From Sulfurisoma sp963709555 (GTDB lineage: Bacteria; Pseudomonadota; Gammaproteobacteria; Burkholderiales; Rhodocyclaceae): a stretch of 64,000 bases of DNA. Positions 18,857 to 27,362 of the stretch are shown in pieces. The notes beneath the pieces are model-generated. The model had not been told where the DNA came from and did not search any database. It was given only the letters and a program-made list of their open reading frames with translations. The translations under genes and the position numbers were made by a program. The first letter of the stretch is position 1; each line of letters begins with the position of its first letter. The stretch is taken from assembly GCA_963709555.1 (NCBI GenBank), contig CAVPWR010000007.1:166644-230643 (forward strand). The letters run 5' to 3'.

Positions 18857-19732
18857 TCACTCGAGCCTCAACGCCAGCGCCAGGGTGACGAAGAACAGCG
18901 CGGCGACGTTGCCGACCATGACGATGGCCGCCACCTTCTCGGGCTCCTGCCGGTAGCGCTCGGCGAAGATGAAATTGAGCACCGCCGGCGGCAGCGCGCC
19001 GAAGACGAACAGCATGTCGCGCTCGCGCTCGCCGAGGCCGAGCAACGCACCGAGGGGCAGCGCCAGCAGCATGCCGGCCAGCGGCGTGGCCACCGCACCG
19101 ACAAGGCCGAGCCGAAGGTCGCGGCGCGAAGCGTCGATCAGCCGCACGCCGAGCGAAAACAACAGCAACGGGATGGAGACATCGCCGAGCATCTTGATCG
19201 CCAGCATCAGCGGCGGCCAGATCTCGAGCCCGAGCAGGCTCACCGCCAGCCCGGCGACACCGGCCTGGATCACCGGGATGCGCCAGAGGCCGGCGAGCCT
19301 GGCCCGATGGTCGAGCAGCCAGGCGCCGAAAGAAAAGTGCAGCGTGTTTTCGACCAGGAACAACACCACCGCAGCCGGCAGCGCCTCGGGGCCGAAGGCC
19401 AGCACCATGAGCGGCAGGCCCATGTTGCCGGCGTTCTTGAACATCATCGGCGGCACCAGGGTCTTGGGCTGGATGCCGGCGAGCCGCGCCAGCGGCCAGC
19501 CGATCAGACCCGCACCCAGCAGCAGCAAGAGGCTGGCCAGCGCCAGTGGCGCATAGTCGGCGAGCTGGAACGACCTGCCGGCCAGCGCGGCGAAGACCAG
19601 CGCCGGCACAAAGACGTTCATGTTGAGTTCGTTGGCGAAGGCCATGTCGGGCCGCTTGTAGCGGCCGTAAGCCCAACCCGCCAGGATGATGGCGAAGATC
19701 GGGAAGACGATGGCGACGATGCGCAGCAGCAT
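18857..19732 (-). CDS. AEC family transporter (auxin efflux carrier-like)
   Basis: Integral membrane carrier of the AEC/bile-acid-arsenite superfamily, often exporting organic acids. The 291-residue product has about ten hydrophobic segments and the family motif FKNAGNMGLPL in the middle, with the discontinuous helix region VFGALPPAVLNFIFAERY near the C-terminus. The substrate cannot be predicted. Its ATG follows directly on the stop of a micro-ORF that fills the gap to hslU. Confidence 0.88.
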   Translation of the reverse strand: MLLRIVAIVFPIFAIILAGWAYGRYKRPDMAFANELNMNVFVPALVFAALAGRSFQLADYAPLALASLLLLLGAGLIGWPLARLAGIQPKTLVPPMMFKNAGNMGLPLMVLAFGPEALPAAVVLFLVENTLHFSFGAWLLDHRARLAGLWRIPVIQAGVAGLAVSLLGLEIWPPLMLAIKMLGDVSIPLLLFSLGVRLIDASRRDLRLGLVGAVATPLAGMLLALPLGALLGLGERERDMLFVFGALPPAVLNFIFAERYRQEPEKVAAIVMVGNVAALFFVTLALALRLE

Positions 19733-19837
19733 CTACGCCCCCACCCCCCACCCCCCGCCCGGGCGGGGGTGACGGATGTTCGCCGCTGCGCGGCTCCGGT
19801 TCGGTGACTGAGCCATGCTTGAGGCGGCTCGGCGCAT
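19733..19837 (-). CDS. micro-ORF linker between hslU and the AEC transporter gene
   Basis: 34-codon open frame that starts three bases after the hslU stop and ends with TAG directly before the ATG of the transporter gene. It contains an 18-bp perfect GC palindrome (19752-19769) and encodes a Gly/Trp-rich end (PRPGGGWGVGA). It is probably a repeat-derived intercistronic spacer, and whether it is translated is unknown. Confidence 0.35.
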   Translation of the reverse strand: MRRAASSMAQSPNRSRAAANIRHPRPGGGWGVGA

Positions 19838-19839
19838 GG

Positions 19840-21184
19840 CTAGAGCACGTAGCGCGAAAGGTCCTCGTCGCGGGCCAGTTCGCCGAGCCGGGCATCGACA
19901 TAGGCGGCATCGACGCACACGCGTGATGCCATCCTTCGAGCCGGCCTCGAACGAGACTTCCTCGAGCAGCTTTTCCATCACGGTGTACAGCCGCCGCGCA
20001 CCGATGTTCTCGGTCTTCTCGTTGACCTCGAAGGCGATCTCGGCCAGGCGCCGGATGCCGTCGTCGGAAAATGCGACCGTGACCCTTTCCGTCTCCAGCA
20101 GGGCCTGGTACTGGCGCGTCAGGCAGGCGTCGGTCTGGGTCAGGATGCGCTGGAAGTCGTCGACCGAGAGCGAGTCGAGCTCGACGCGTATCGGCAGCCG
20201 CCCCTGCAGTTCGGGAATCAGGTCCGAGGGCTTGGCGAGATGGAAGGCGCCGCTGGCGATGAACAGGATGTGGTCGGTCTTGATCATGCCGTACTTGGTC
20301 GACACCGTGGTGCCCTCGACCAGCGGCAGCAGGTCGCGCTGCACGCCCTGGCGCGAGACGTCGGCGCCGTGCGCCTCGGAACGGCTGGCGATCTTGTCGA
20401 TTTCGTCGAGGAAGACGATGCCGTTCTGCTCGACGTTCTGCAGCGCCGCGGCCTTCACCTCCTCGTCGTTGATGAGGCGCGCAGCCTCCTCGTCGGCGAT
20501 GGCCTTGAGCGCGTCGCGGATCTGCAGCTTGCGCGTCCTGCGCTTGCCCGACCCCATGTTGTTGAACATGCCCTGGATCTGCTGGGTCAGCTCCTCCATG
20601 CCCGGCGGGGCGAAAATCTCCATCGATGACGAGGGCGCGGCGACCTCGATCTCGATCTCCTTGTCGTCGAGCTCGCCCTCGCGCAGCTTCTTCCTGAATT
20701 TCTGCCGCGTGCCGGAGTCTTCCGTCGCCGTCTCGCTGAAGCCACCCCGTGCCGGTGGCAGCAGGGCATCGAGCACGCGGTCCTCGGCGGCGTCCATGGC
20801 GCGGTCGCGCACGGCCTTCATCGCCGCCTCGCGCGCATCCTTGATCGCCGTCTCGGCCAGGTCGCGAATGATGGTGTCGACATCGCGGCCGACGTAACCG
20901 ACCTCGGTGAACTTGGTCGCTTCGATCTTGATGAAGGGCGCGTTGGCCAGTCGCGCCAGCCGCCGCGCGATCTCGGTCTTGCCGACGCCGGTCGGCCCGA
21001 TCATCAGGATGTTCTTGGGCGTGATCTCGCCGCGCAGCGGCTCGGCCACCTGGGCGCGGCGCCAGCGGTTGCGCAGGGCGATGGCCACGGCACGCTTGGC
21101 GCGGGCCTGGCCGACGATGTGCTTGTCGAGCTCGGAGACGATCTCGGCGGGGGTCATCTGGCTTGCAATGTTGTTCGGGGTCAT
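19840..21184 (-). CDS. hslU: ATP-dependent protease ATPase subunit HslU (apparent frameshift near the C-terminus)
   Basis: AAA+ unfoldase of the HslVU protease. It begins MTPAEIVSELDKHIVGQ after a short leader and contains Walker A GPTGVGKTEIARRLA, the EVGYVGRDVDTIIRDL pore region, Walker B VFLDEIDKI, the I domain and sensor 2 EKTENIGARRLYTV. The last roughly 25 residues are in another frame: after DGITRV, the frame ending at 19840 reads VDAAYVDARLGEL...DLSRYVL, the conserved HslV-docking tail. The 1345 nt total is one over a multiple of three (extra base near 19920). Corrected length is 447 residues. It overlaps hslV by 4 bases. Confidence 0.95.
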
Positions 21185-21717
21185 TCCAGGGTTTCGATCA
21201 GGTGGTTCTGGTTGGTGTAGATGCAGAGGTCGCCGGCGATTTCCAGCGACTTCTTGACGATGTCGCGTGGCGCCAGCTCGGTGTTCTCGAGCAGCGCCCG
21301 CGCGGCGGACTGGGCATAGGGGCCGCCGCTGCCGATGGCGACGATGCCGAATTCGGGCTCGAGCACGTCGCCGTTGCCGGTGATGACCAGCGAGTTGTCG
21401 CGATCGGCGACGGCCAGCATGGCCTCGAGCCGGCGCAGCATGCGGTCGGTGCGCCAGTCCTTGGCCAGTTCGACGGCCGAGCGCAGCAGGTTGCCCTGGT
21501 GCTTCTCGAGCTTGGCCTCGAAGCGCTCGAACAGGGTGAAGGCGTCGGCCGTGCCGCCGGCGAAACCGGCGAGTATTTTTTCATTGTAGAGGCGGCGGAT
21601 CTTGCGCGCCGAAGCCTTGATGACGATGTTGCCGAGGGTCACCTGGCCGTCGCCGCCGAGGGCGACGCTGCTGCCGCGCCGTACGGACAAGATGGTGGTG
21701 CCGTGGTACTGCTCCAT
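21181..21717 (-). CDS. hslV: ATP-dependent protease subunit HslV
   Basis: Proteasome-like peptidase of HslVU. The 178-residue product has a short propeptide MEQYHG before the catalytic Thr of TTILSVRR. Typical segments are KIRRLYNEKILAGFAGGTADAFTLFE and NGDVLEPEFGIVAIGSGGPYA. It lies 27 bases downstream of the STAS-protein gene and overlaps hslU. No heat-shock (sigma-32) promoter is evident directly upstream, so it may be transcribed with the STAS gene. Confidence 0.97.
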   Translation of the reverse strand: MEQYHGTTILSVRRGSSVALGGDGQVTLGNIVIKASARKIRRLYNEKILAGFAGGTADAFTLFERFEAKLEKHQGNLLRSAVELAKDWRTDRMLRRLEAMLAVADRDNSLVITGNGDVLEPEFGIVAIGSGGPYAQSAARALLENTELAPRDIVKKSLEIAGDLCIYTNQNHLIETLE

Positions 21718-21744
21718 GGGGACTACTCCAGTGAATTGGGACGA

Positions 21745-22833
21745 TCAGAGCTTGGGCGGCTCGATGGTGGCGATGCGATCGATGCCGAGGGCACGCCACA
21801 GGGCCACCAGCAGGGAGCGGGCGCCGCGGATGCGCAGGGTCTTGCCGGCAGCCTGCAGTTCGCCCAGCACCTTGCCGAATTCCTCGGCGGACACGACGTC
21901 CATGCGGCTCAGGCCGCTGGCGTCGAGCGTCACCTGTTCATGGCCGTCCGCATGCGCAAGCAGCGGCGCGAAGCTCTCGCGGCGACCGCCGCAAAGCTCG
22001 CCGGAGAACCCGCAGCAGTCCGCCGCCAGGGCCTTCGCCGGAGCCGGTGCGGCGACGGCCGCGGCCGGTAACGGTGCAGCCTTCGGGGCTTCCCACGAGG
22101 GTGGCGAAACCTCGAAGGTCACGGCATAGCCGACCGCCGTATCCTCGAATGCATCCTGGCGGTTCAGGTTCTGGTAGAGCTCGAGCAGCAGCAGCCACGT
22201 CGACTCGTGGCTGCGCTCGCCCATCACCGTCTTCGGCGCCAGCGTGGCCGCGACCTGTTCGCCGCCCATCAGCACGCAGCTCTTCTTGAGCTGCTTGAAG
22301 ACGCGCAGCGTCTCCAGCAGGGCGGCGCAGCCGACGTCGTCGGCATCGGCCACCTTGCCGAGGTCGAGGCGGACGCCGGGCACCTTGCCGGCCATGTCGC
22401 GCAGCTTGCCCAGCGGCTGCACCGCATTCGCCCCGAGCACGCCCGACAGCGTCACCGTGGCCAGCCCGTCCTTGCCGACGGCCGGCGCATCGTCGATCGC
22501 CTCGGCCCAGGTCGGGGGCGATTTCTCGAACTTGCCGGCAAAACCGAGTGCGAGCGATTCGAAGGCCTGCCGCCGCGACAGGGTGTGGTAAAGATCGAAA
22601 AGCATGCCCCAGGCCAACTCCCCGGTGTCGCCGAAATCCTCCTGGTGCAGCACGCTCTCGAGCAGGCCGCAGGCCTGTTCCGCATGCGCGTCGGCATACA
22701 GCCGCGCGACCTCCTCGAGCCGAGGGGGCACGCTGCTGCGCGACGCCACGGGCGCCGGCTCCTCGACCACCGGGATTGCCCCCGGCACCGTGAAGTCGAG
22801 ATCCATCATGTCGTCGTCGGCCGGATCAGCCAT
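21745..22833 (-). CDS. double STAS-domain protein with duplicated linker module
   Basis: Cytoplasmic protein of 362 residues. Two STAS-like domains (about 121-200 and 285-360; VRLDLGKVADADDVGCAALL and VTLDASGLSRMDVVSAEEFG) are each preceded by a related 32-residue module (78-109 and 216-248). The modules share the pattern LY-x2-L-x-R-x2-AFE-x2-A-x-G-x-A-x2-FE-x-SPP-x-W. STAS domains usually mediate protein interaction or nucleotide-dependent signalling, but no kinase or phosphatase is adjacent. The start at 22833 (MADPADDD) is chosen over 22905 because the upstream residues are basic and atypical. The function is unknown; its position before hslVU suggests co-expression with the protease. Confidence 0.8.
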   Translation of the reverse strand: MADPADDDMMDLDFTVPGAIPVVEEPAPVASRSSVPPRLEEVARLYADAHAEQACGLLESVLHQEDFGDTGELAWGMLFDLYHTLSRRQAFESLALGFAGKFEKSPPTWAEAIDDAPAVGKDGLATVTLSGVLGANAVQPLGKLRDMAGKVPGVRLDLGKVADADDVGCAALLETLRVFKQLKKSCVLMGGEQVAATLAPKTVMGERSHESTWLLLLELYQNLNRQDAFEDTAVGYAVTFEVSPPSWEAPKAAPLPAAAVAAPAPAKALAADCCGFSGELCGGRRESFAPLLAHADGHEQVTLDASGLSRMDVVSAEEFGKVLGELQAAGKTLRIRGARSLLVALWRALGIDRIATIEPPKL

Positions 22834-22905
22834 GTTCTGGTCTATGCATACCGCGAGCGCTGCTGGGAAACGGCCACTTTTAGCACAAGCGCCACAGCGG
22901 CGCAA

Positions 22906-23673
22906 TCAAGCCGCGGCGGAACGCGGGCCCGCCAGCAGCGCCACCGCCGCCAGAACGCCGAGGCAGCAGACGATCGCCGGCCCGGCCGGCAGGTCGGCCA
23001 GCAGCGAGAGCAGCAGGCCGGCGCCATAGCCGAACGCCCCCAGCGCCCACGCTGCCGGCAGGCGTCGCTGGCGCAACGTGCTGCTCGCCACCGCAGGCGC
23101 GATCAGGCTGGCGAACACCAGAAACACACCGACGAGTTGCACCGAGGCCGTCACCGCCAGCGCGAACGCCAGGTAGAAGCCGGCGCGGCCCAGCCGCTCG
23201 CGCCAGGCGAACCAGGCAATGAGGAGCACCGCATACAGCGCCGCCACCGGACCCAGCCGGGCCCAGCCGATCCAGAGGATCTGCCCGCCGAGCAGGTCGC
23301 GCAGGTGCTCGCCGCCATGGGGGTTGCCCGAAAGCAGCAGGATGCCGGCCGATGCCGCCACCACGAACATCAGGCCGATCAGCGCTTCCTGCAGCTGCGG
23401 CCAGCGCTTCTCGCACCAGGTCAGGAGCAACGCGCCGAATATGGCTGCCGCGGCCGCCGCGGCCTGCGCGCCGAGGCCGTGGGCGACGTCCGGCGCATCC
23501 CATTCGAGCAGGTGGGCGACCAGCACGCCGAGCGCGGCCATCTGGGCGACGGCAAGGTCGAGGAAGATGATGCCCCGTCGCAGCACCTCGATGCCCAGCG
23601 GCACGTGGGTCGCCAGCACCAGCAGGCCGGCGGCGAAGGGGGCGGCGAGCAGACCGAAGTCGGATAGCGTCAT
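22906..23673 (-). CDS. metal (zinc/manganese-type) ABC transporter permease
   Basis: Membrane subunit of a ZnuB/TroC-type importer. The 255-residue product has about eight hydrophobic segments and the family stretches GIIFLDLAVAQMAALG and VFLVFASLIAPAVAS. It starts at an ATG overlapping the binding-protein stop (ATGA), so the much longer upstream open frame is not real. No ATPase gene is found in this cluster. Confidence 0.92.
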   Translation of the reverse strand: MTLSDFGLLAAPFAAGLLVLATHVPLGIEVLRRGIIFLDLAVAQMAALGVLVAHLLEWDAPDVAHGLGAQAAAAAAAIFGALLLTWCEKRWPQLQEALIGLMFVVAASAGILLLSGNPHGGEHLRDLLGGQILWIGWARLGPVAALYAVLLIAWFAWRERLGRAGFYLAFALAVTASVQLVGVFLVFASLIAPAVASSTLRQRRLPAAWALGAFGYGAGLLLSLLADLPAGPAIVCCLGVLAAVALLAGPRSAAA

Positions 23674-24575
23674 TTGGATGCCTGCAGCAGGCGCTGCACG
23701 GTGTCGTCGAACAGCGTCGTCAGGTCGCGTGCCGCGTCGCTGCCGCCGACGGTGAAGGGCAGAACCACCAGCGGCACGCGCGCCTCGCGGGAAAACCACT
23801 CGGCGGCGCGCGGCGATTCGTAGGCGGCCCGCAGCACCAGCCGCGGCGGCTGGGCCCTGACCCGCTGCAGCAGCTCGCCCAGCTGGCCGGCCGAGGCTTC
23901 GACGCCGGGCTTCGGCTCCAGCGCCGCCACCTCGCGCAGGCCGAGCCACTGCACGAGGTAGCTCAGCGACTTGTGCTGCACCACCACCGGCAGGCCCTTG
24001 AGCGGCGCCGCCACCTTCTCCCAGCGCGCGACGTTCGCCTGCCAGCGCTGGGCGAAGGCCTGGAAGCCGGCGCGATAGGCGGCCGCATTGGCGGCATCGA
24101 GCTGCGCCATGCGCGCCGCCAGCGCCTCGCCGACCTTGAGCAGGTTGCGCGGGTCGGTCTGGATGTGCGGATTGCCCTCGGCATGGACGTCGCCGTCGGC
24201 GCGATCGACCCGCGCCGGCACGTCGAGCATGGCCACGAACCGCGCCGCCTCGAAATGCCCGGGCTGGCCCGGCTGGATGCGGGCGTTGCCCGACTCGCGC
24301 AGCACCAGCGGCAGCCAGCCGATCTCCAGCTCTGCCCCGCTGGCGACGACGAGGTCGGCGCTGCGCGCCCGCGCGATCAGCGAGGGCTTGGCGTCGATGC
24401 GGTGCGGATCCTGCAGGCCGTGGGTGGCGGCGAAGACCTTGACCTTGTCGCCGCCGATCTCCTGCGCCAGCGCGGCCCACTCGGGCACGGTGGCGAAGAT
24501 GTTGAGCGCGGCGACGGCCGGGCCCGCCAGGAAGGCAAAGAGTCCGGCAAGTAGGGATTTAGAATTTATGCGCAC
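23670..24575 (-). CDS. metal ABC transporter substrate-binding protein (ZnuA-like)
   Basis: Periplasmic cluster A-I metal-binding protein. The 301-residue product has a signal peptide (LLAGLFAFLAGPAVAA) and candidate metal ligands in HGLQDPHRIDAKPS, GDVHAEGNPHIQTDP and VVQHKSLSYL (His residues), with GAELEIGWLP between them. The long His-rich loop of many ZnuA proteins is short here. It is translationally coupled to the permease and its start overlaps the outer-membrane protein gene by 17 bases. Zinc is the likeliest cargo, manganese is possible. Confidence 0.9.
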   Translation of the reverse strand: MRINSKSLLAGLFAFLAGPAVAALNIFATVPEWAALAQEIGGDKVKVFAATHGLQDPHRIDAKPSLIARARSADLVVASGAELEIGWLPLVLRESGNARIQPGQPGHFEAARFVAMLDVPARVDRADGDVHAEGNPHIQTDPRNLLKVGEALAARMAQLDAANAAAYRAGFQAFAQRWQANVARWEKVAAPLKGLPVVVQHKSLSYLVQWLGLREVAALEPKPGVEASAGQLGELLQRVRAQPPRLVLRAAYESPRAAEWFSREARVPLVVLPFTVGGSDAARDLTTLFDDTVQRLLQASK

Positions 24576-25965
24576 CGTGGGCTCCCATGGACATGATGTA
24601 CTGCAGCGTGACCTGATTGTCGGTGATGCCGGCCATCGCCGTGTCGCGGGCGAACTGCAGGCGCAGCCGCGAATACTCCGACGGGCTCCAGTCGAGCATC
24701 AGGCTGGACCGCTTCGGCCGGTAGGTCGAGAACAGGGGGGCACCTGCATCGAGGGCAGCGAAGACTGTGGCATCGTCGTAGTGCTTGGTGCCGGGACTGA
24801 GCCAATCGTAGCGGGCGCCGACGCGCCAGCGCGGCACGAACTGCCAGACACCCTGGACATAAGCGCCGGCCTGACGGGTCTGGTAGTCGCCGAGCGCCAG
24901 GCCGCCGATGCAGGGCGAGGTGACGACGTCGGAACTGCACGCCAGAGAACCATCCTCGCTGCGACGGAAATACTCTGCCTGCAGCTTGAAGTTGCGGTCG
25001 CGCGGATTGCCGTCGGGCGCCCACTTCCAGACGAAGTCCGCGATCCAGGCACGACTGCGGCCGGTGAATTGCGCCGTGACTTCGTTGGGCCCGGCCGCGT
25101 CGGTGTCCTCGGCATGGGCCGGTCGATCGGCCGCACGCGTCGCCAGATAGGAAACGCCGGCCTGCCAGGCGTGCGACGTGCCGACGTCGCCGCCAAGCTT
25201 GGCGTAGACCGAACCGGCGCCGGGCCCAGTGCCGTTGCGGTCGGTGCCGGGGAAGCCATCGCCGCGACCGATCTCGGCGCCGAACTGGAGGAACAGTTCG
25301 GTCGGCGCCACCCACTTGAGTTGCAGGCCGTCCTGGCGGTAGCCCTCGGCGCCGAACAGCGCCTTCGACATCAGCGGTGCATCGGCGAAGTCCCACTCGT
25401 GCGGATGCTGCACGTTGATGTAGCCGATCTCGGAACGGAAGCGACCGCCCTTGAGGGCGAGGCCGCCGCCGAGTCCGAGGGTGGCGAAATGCGCCTCCTC
25501 GACCTCGATGGCGCCGTCGGCCACGGCGAAACGGGCGGTGCCGCGGAACAGCGGATCGATGTTGGCGACGAAGGCGAGCTCGGTGTGATCGATCGACAGG
25601 CCGCGCTTCTCGCCGCCGTGGTCGTGGCCGGCCGGCCAGTAGCCGGTGATGGTGCGCTCGGGAATGTCCTGCATCGACTTCGCCTGGCCCTGCAGGACCA
25701 GCGAGATCTCGGGGTTGAAGCCGCTGGCGCGAGCCGCGACTGCGGACGGCGCCGTGGCGACAACCGGCCCGGTTGCAGCGGGCGCGACAGCGGTGGGTGG
25801 AGCCTCGGCGCGCTGGATGCGCTGTTCGAGGGCATCGATGCGCCGCTCGTAGTCGGCCCTCATGCGCTGCAGTTCTTCGCGCAAGAGTTTCAGTTCGGCG
25901 TCATTGGCAGCGGCGGCCAGCGGGAAAAGCGCGGCCACCGCCAAAACGATGGGTTTCAGTTTCAT
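24559..25965 (-). CDS. outer-membrane beta-barrel (porin-like) protein with N-terminal coiled coil
   Basis: 468-residue exported protein, first gene upstream of the metal-binding protein gene, so probably part of the same uptake system. It has a signal peptide (MKLKPIVLAVAALFPLAAAA), then a coiled coil (LKLLREELQRMRADYERRID), an Ala/Pro linker and a long region of alternating strands ending in Phe (GAHGAHKF). A His-rich stretch GHDHGGEKRG lies near residue 120. The start at 25965 is preferred because it gives a clean signal peptide. It is not TonB-dependent in appearance (no plug signature seen). It could be a metal-conducting porin, which is inference from context. Confidence 0.8.
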   Translation of the reverse strand: MKLKPIVLAVAALFPLAAAANDAELKLLREELQRMRADYERRIDALEQRIQRAEAPPTAVAPAATGPVVATAPSAVAARASGFNPEISLVLQGQAKSMQDIPERTITGYWPAGHDHGGEKRGLSIDHTELAFVANIDPLFRGTARFAVADGAIEVEEAHFATLGLGGGLALKGGRFRSEIGYINVQHPHEWDFADAPLMSKALFGAEGYRQDGLQLKWVAPTELFLQFGAEIGRGDGFPGTDRNGTGPGAGSVYAKLGGDVGTSHAWQAGVSYLATRAADRPAHAEDTDAAGPNEVTAQFTGRSRAWIADFVWKWAPDGNPRDRNFKLQAEYFRRSEDGSLACSSDVVTSPCIGGLALGDYQTRQAGAYVQGVWQFVPRWRVGARYDWLSPGTKHYDDATVFAALDAGAPLFSTYRPKRSSLMLDWSPSEYSRLRLQFARDTAMAGITDNQVTLQYIMSMGAHGAHKF

Positions 25966-26031
25966 GTTTGCTCCAAAGCAGGAAAGGACGGCGCGCGGCA
26001 TGCGGCCGCGCGCGGGACTTGCAGGCTGGCT

Positions 26032-26382
26032 TCAGAGCGGAGCGGGGGGTGCGCGCGCAGCGTAGCGGCGCGGCGGCGAAAGGCAAGGCGCCGAAAAAGT
26101 CGGCGCTGGCGGGACGGCGGCCGCGCCTGCGGCGAAGGCGACGCGCAGCGGGACTGGTGGTGGCGCGGCGAAGAAATCGAGCGCCAGGCAGGTGGTGCAA
26201 ACATGCGACAGCGTCAGCGCCGCGCCGTGGTCGTCGTCGCCCTGCTGGACGGTCGTCTGGGACGCCTTGCCGACCTCGCCCATGGCGTGGCCGAGCATGT
26301 GGGCGAGCGCAGACTGCTGCCCGCCGATGAGCAACAGGGCGAAGGCAAGAACCAGCAGGCGGGGCAGTTTCAGTGCGCGCAT
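26032..26382 (-). CDS. small exported His/Cys-containing protein
   Basis: 116 residues with a signal peptide (LPRLLVLAFALLLIGGQQSALA) followed by His residues (HMLGHAMGE) and HVCTTCLALDFF, a CxxC preceded by His. This resembles the small DUF2946-type proteins often found beside metal transport genes, though that assignment is tentative. The Pro/Ala-rich C-terminus is encoded by a copy of the dispersed repeat (26094-26121), so the original end may have been altered. It is upstream of the porin-like gene on the same strand. Confidence 0.55.
   Translation of the reverse strand: MRALKLPRLLVLAFALLLIGGQQSALAHMLGHAMGEVGKASQTTVQQGDDDHGAALTLSHVCTTCLALDFFAAPPPVPLRVAFAAGAAAVPPAPTFSAPCLSPPRRYAARAPPAPL
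26094..26121 (+). repeat. short dispersed repeat, copy in the small exported protein gene
   Basis: 28 bases identical to the lysA copy at 13102-13129, here antisense to the gene. Confidence 0.7.
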
Positions 26383-26391
26383 CGGCCTATT

Positions 26392-27252
26392 TTAGAGCAT
26401 GGCCAGCGGATGGACGTCGAGGCCACGGGCGACGAAGCCGCGCATGTCCGGCGGCAGCATGGCGTGGGCGGCGCGCGCGGCCGCCTCGTCCGGGAACTCG
26501 GCGAAGCAGCAGGCACCCGAACCGCTCATGCGCGCCGGCACGCCCAGCGCCCGCAGCCAGTCGAGATGCCGTGCCACCTCGGGATAGAGTCGGCAGGCGA
26601 CGGGCTCGAGGTCGTTGCCGCCGAAGCCGTCGCGCCACTGTGACGGCACGATGGCCGGCGTATCGCGGCGCAGGTCGGGCGCGCGAAAGATTTCCAGCGT
26701 CGGTACCGCCACCGGCGGCACCAGCACCAGGTAGCAGGCAGGCGCGGGCAGGACGTCGGTGAAGCGCTCGCCGACGCCTTCGGCGAAGGTGGTGCGGCCA
26801 TGCAGGAACACCGGCACGTCGGCGCCGAGGGCAAGGCCGATGCGCTGCAGTTCGGCCGAGGACAGGCCGCAGCCCCATAGCCGGTTCAGTGCCAGCAGCG
26901 TGGTGGCCGCGTCTGAGCTGCCGCCGCCCAGCCCACCGCCGAGGGGCAGCCGCTTTTCCAGGCGGATGGTGACGCCCCGCACCGCGTCGAGCCGGACACC
27001 CCCGGCCGCGCGCAGGGCGTGGGCAGCCCGCACCGTCAGATCGCTCGCGGCAGGCACGCCCGGCAAGGGCGTGGCGAGCACGATGGCTTCGTCGGCGCGC
27101 GGCGCGAAGCGCAGCGTGTCGCCGAAATCGAGAAAGCGGAACACCGTTTGCAGCAGGTGGTAACCGTCCGCCCGGCGGCCGACGACATGGAGGAACAGAT
27201 TGATCTTGGCCGGCGCCGGCCAGTCGCGCGTCCAGTCCGGGTTGTCGCTCAT
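26392..27252 (-). CDS. ispE: 4-diphosphocytidyl-2-C-methyl-D-erythritol kinase
   Basis: GHMP kinase of the MEP isoprenoid pathway. The 286-residue product has the substrate motif PAPAKINLFLHVVGRRADGYH, the ATP-binding PLGGGLGGGSSDAA and the C-terminal MSGSGACCFAEF loop. It is normally followed on the same strand by tRNA-Gln and prs; here it is followed instead by the small exported protein and metal-uptake genes. Its ATG overlaps the stop of the upstream micro-ORF. Confidence 0.96.
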   Translation of the reverse strand: MSDNPDWTRDWPAPAKINLFLHVVGRRADGYHLLQTVFRFLDFGDTLRFAPRADEAIVLATPLPGVPAASDLTVRAAHALRAAGGVRLDAVRGVTIRLEKRLPLGGGLGGGSSDAATTLLALNRLWGCGLSSAELQRIGLALGADVPVFLHGRTTFAEGVGERFTDVLPAPACYLVLVPPVAVPTLEIFRAPDLRRDTPAIVPSQWRDGFGGNDLEPVACRLYPEVARHLDWLRALGVPARMSGSGACCFAEFPDEAAARAAHAMLPPDMRGFVARGLDVHPLAML

Positions 27253-27362
27253 GGCGCCGCCTCCGAACCAGCGGCACGCACGCCACCGGCGAGGCGTCGG
27301 CGGCCGGCGCCAATCGCGGGCGGTCGCATCCCCGCTGCGCGGGGCCCCTGCTTCCTGCTCAT
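27249..27362 (-). CDS. micro-ORF linker between lolB and ispE
   Basis: 37-codon frame whose ATG overlaps the lolB stop (ATGA) and whose TGA overlaps the ispE start. It begins MSRKQG and contains PPAIGAGRR. The nucleotide start (ATGAGCAGGAAGCAGGGG) and end (GGAGGCGGCG just before the next ATG) are shared with the ftsE/ftsX linker at 36401-36529. GGAGG near the end can serve ispE as ribosome-binding site. Confidence 0.45.
   Translation of the reverse strand: MSRKQGPRAAGMRPPAIGAGRRRLAGGVRAAGSEAAP

Noticed and set aside
23674..24480. Long N-terminal extension of the metal permease (possible ATPase fusion)
   Set aside because: The translated residues are an out-of-frame reading of the binding-protein gene, with no Walker motifs. 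The permease starts at the coupled ATG at 23673.
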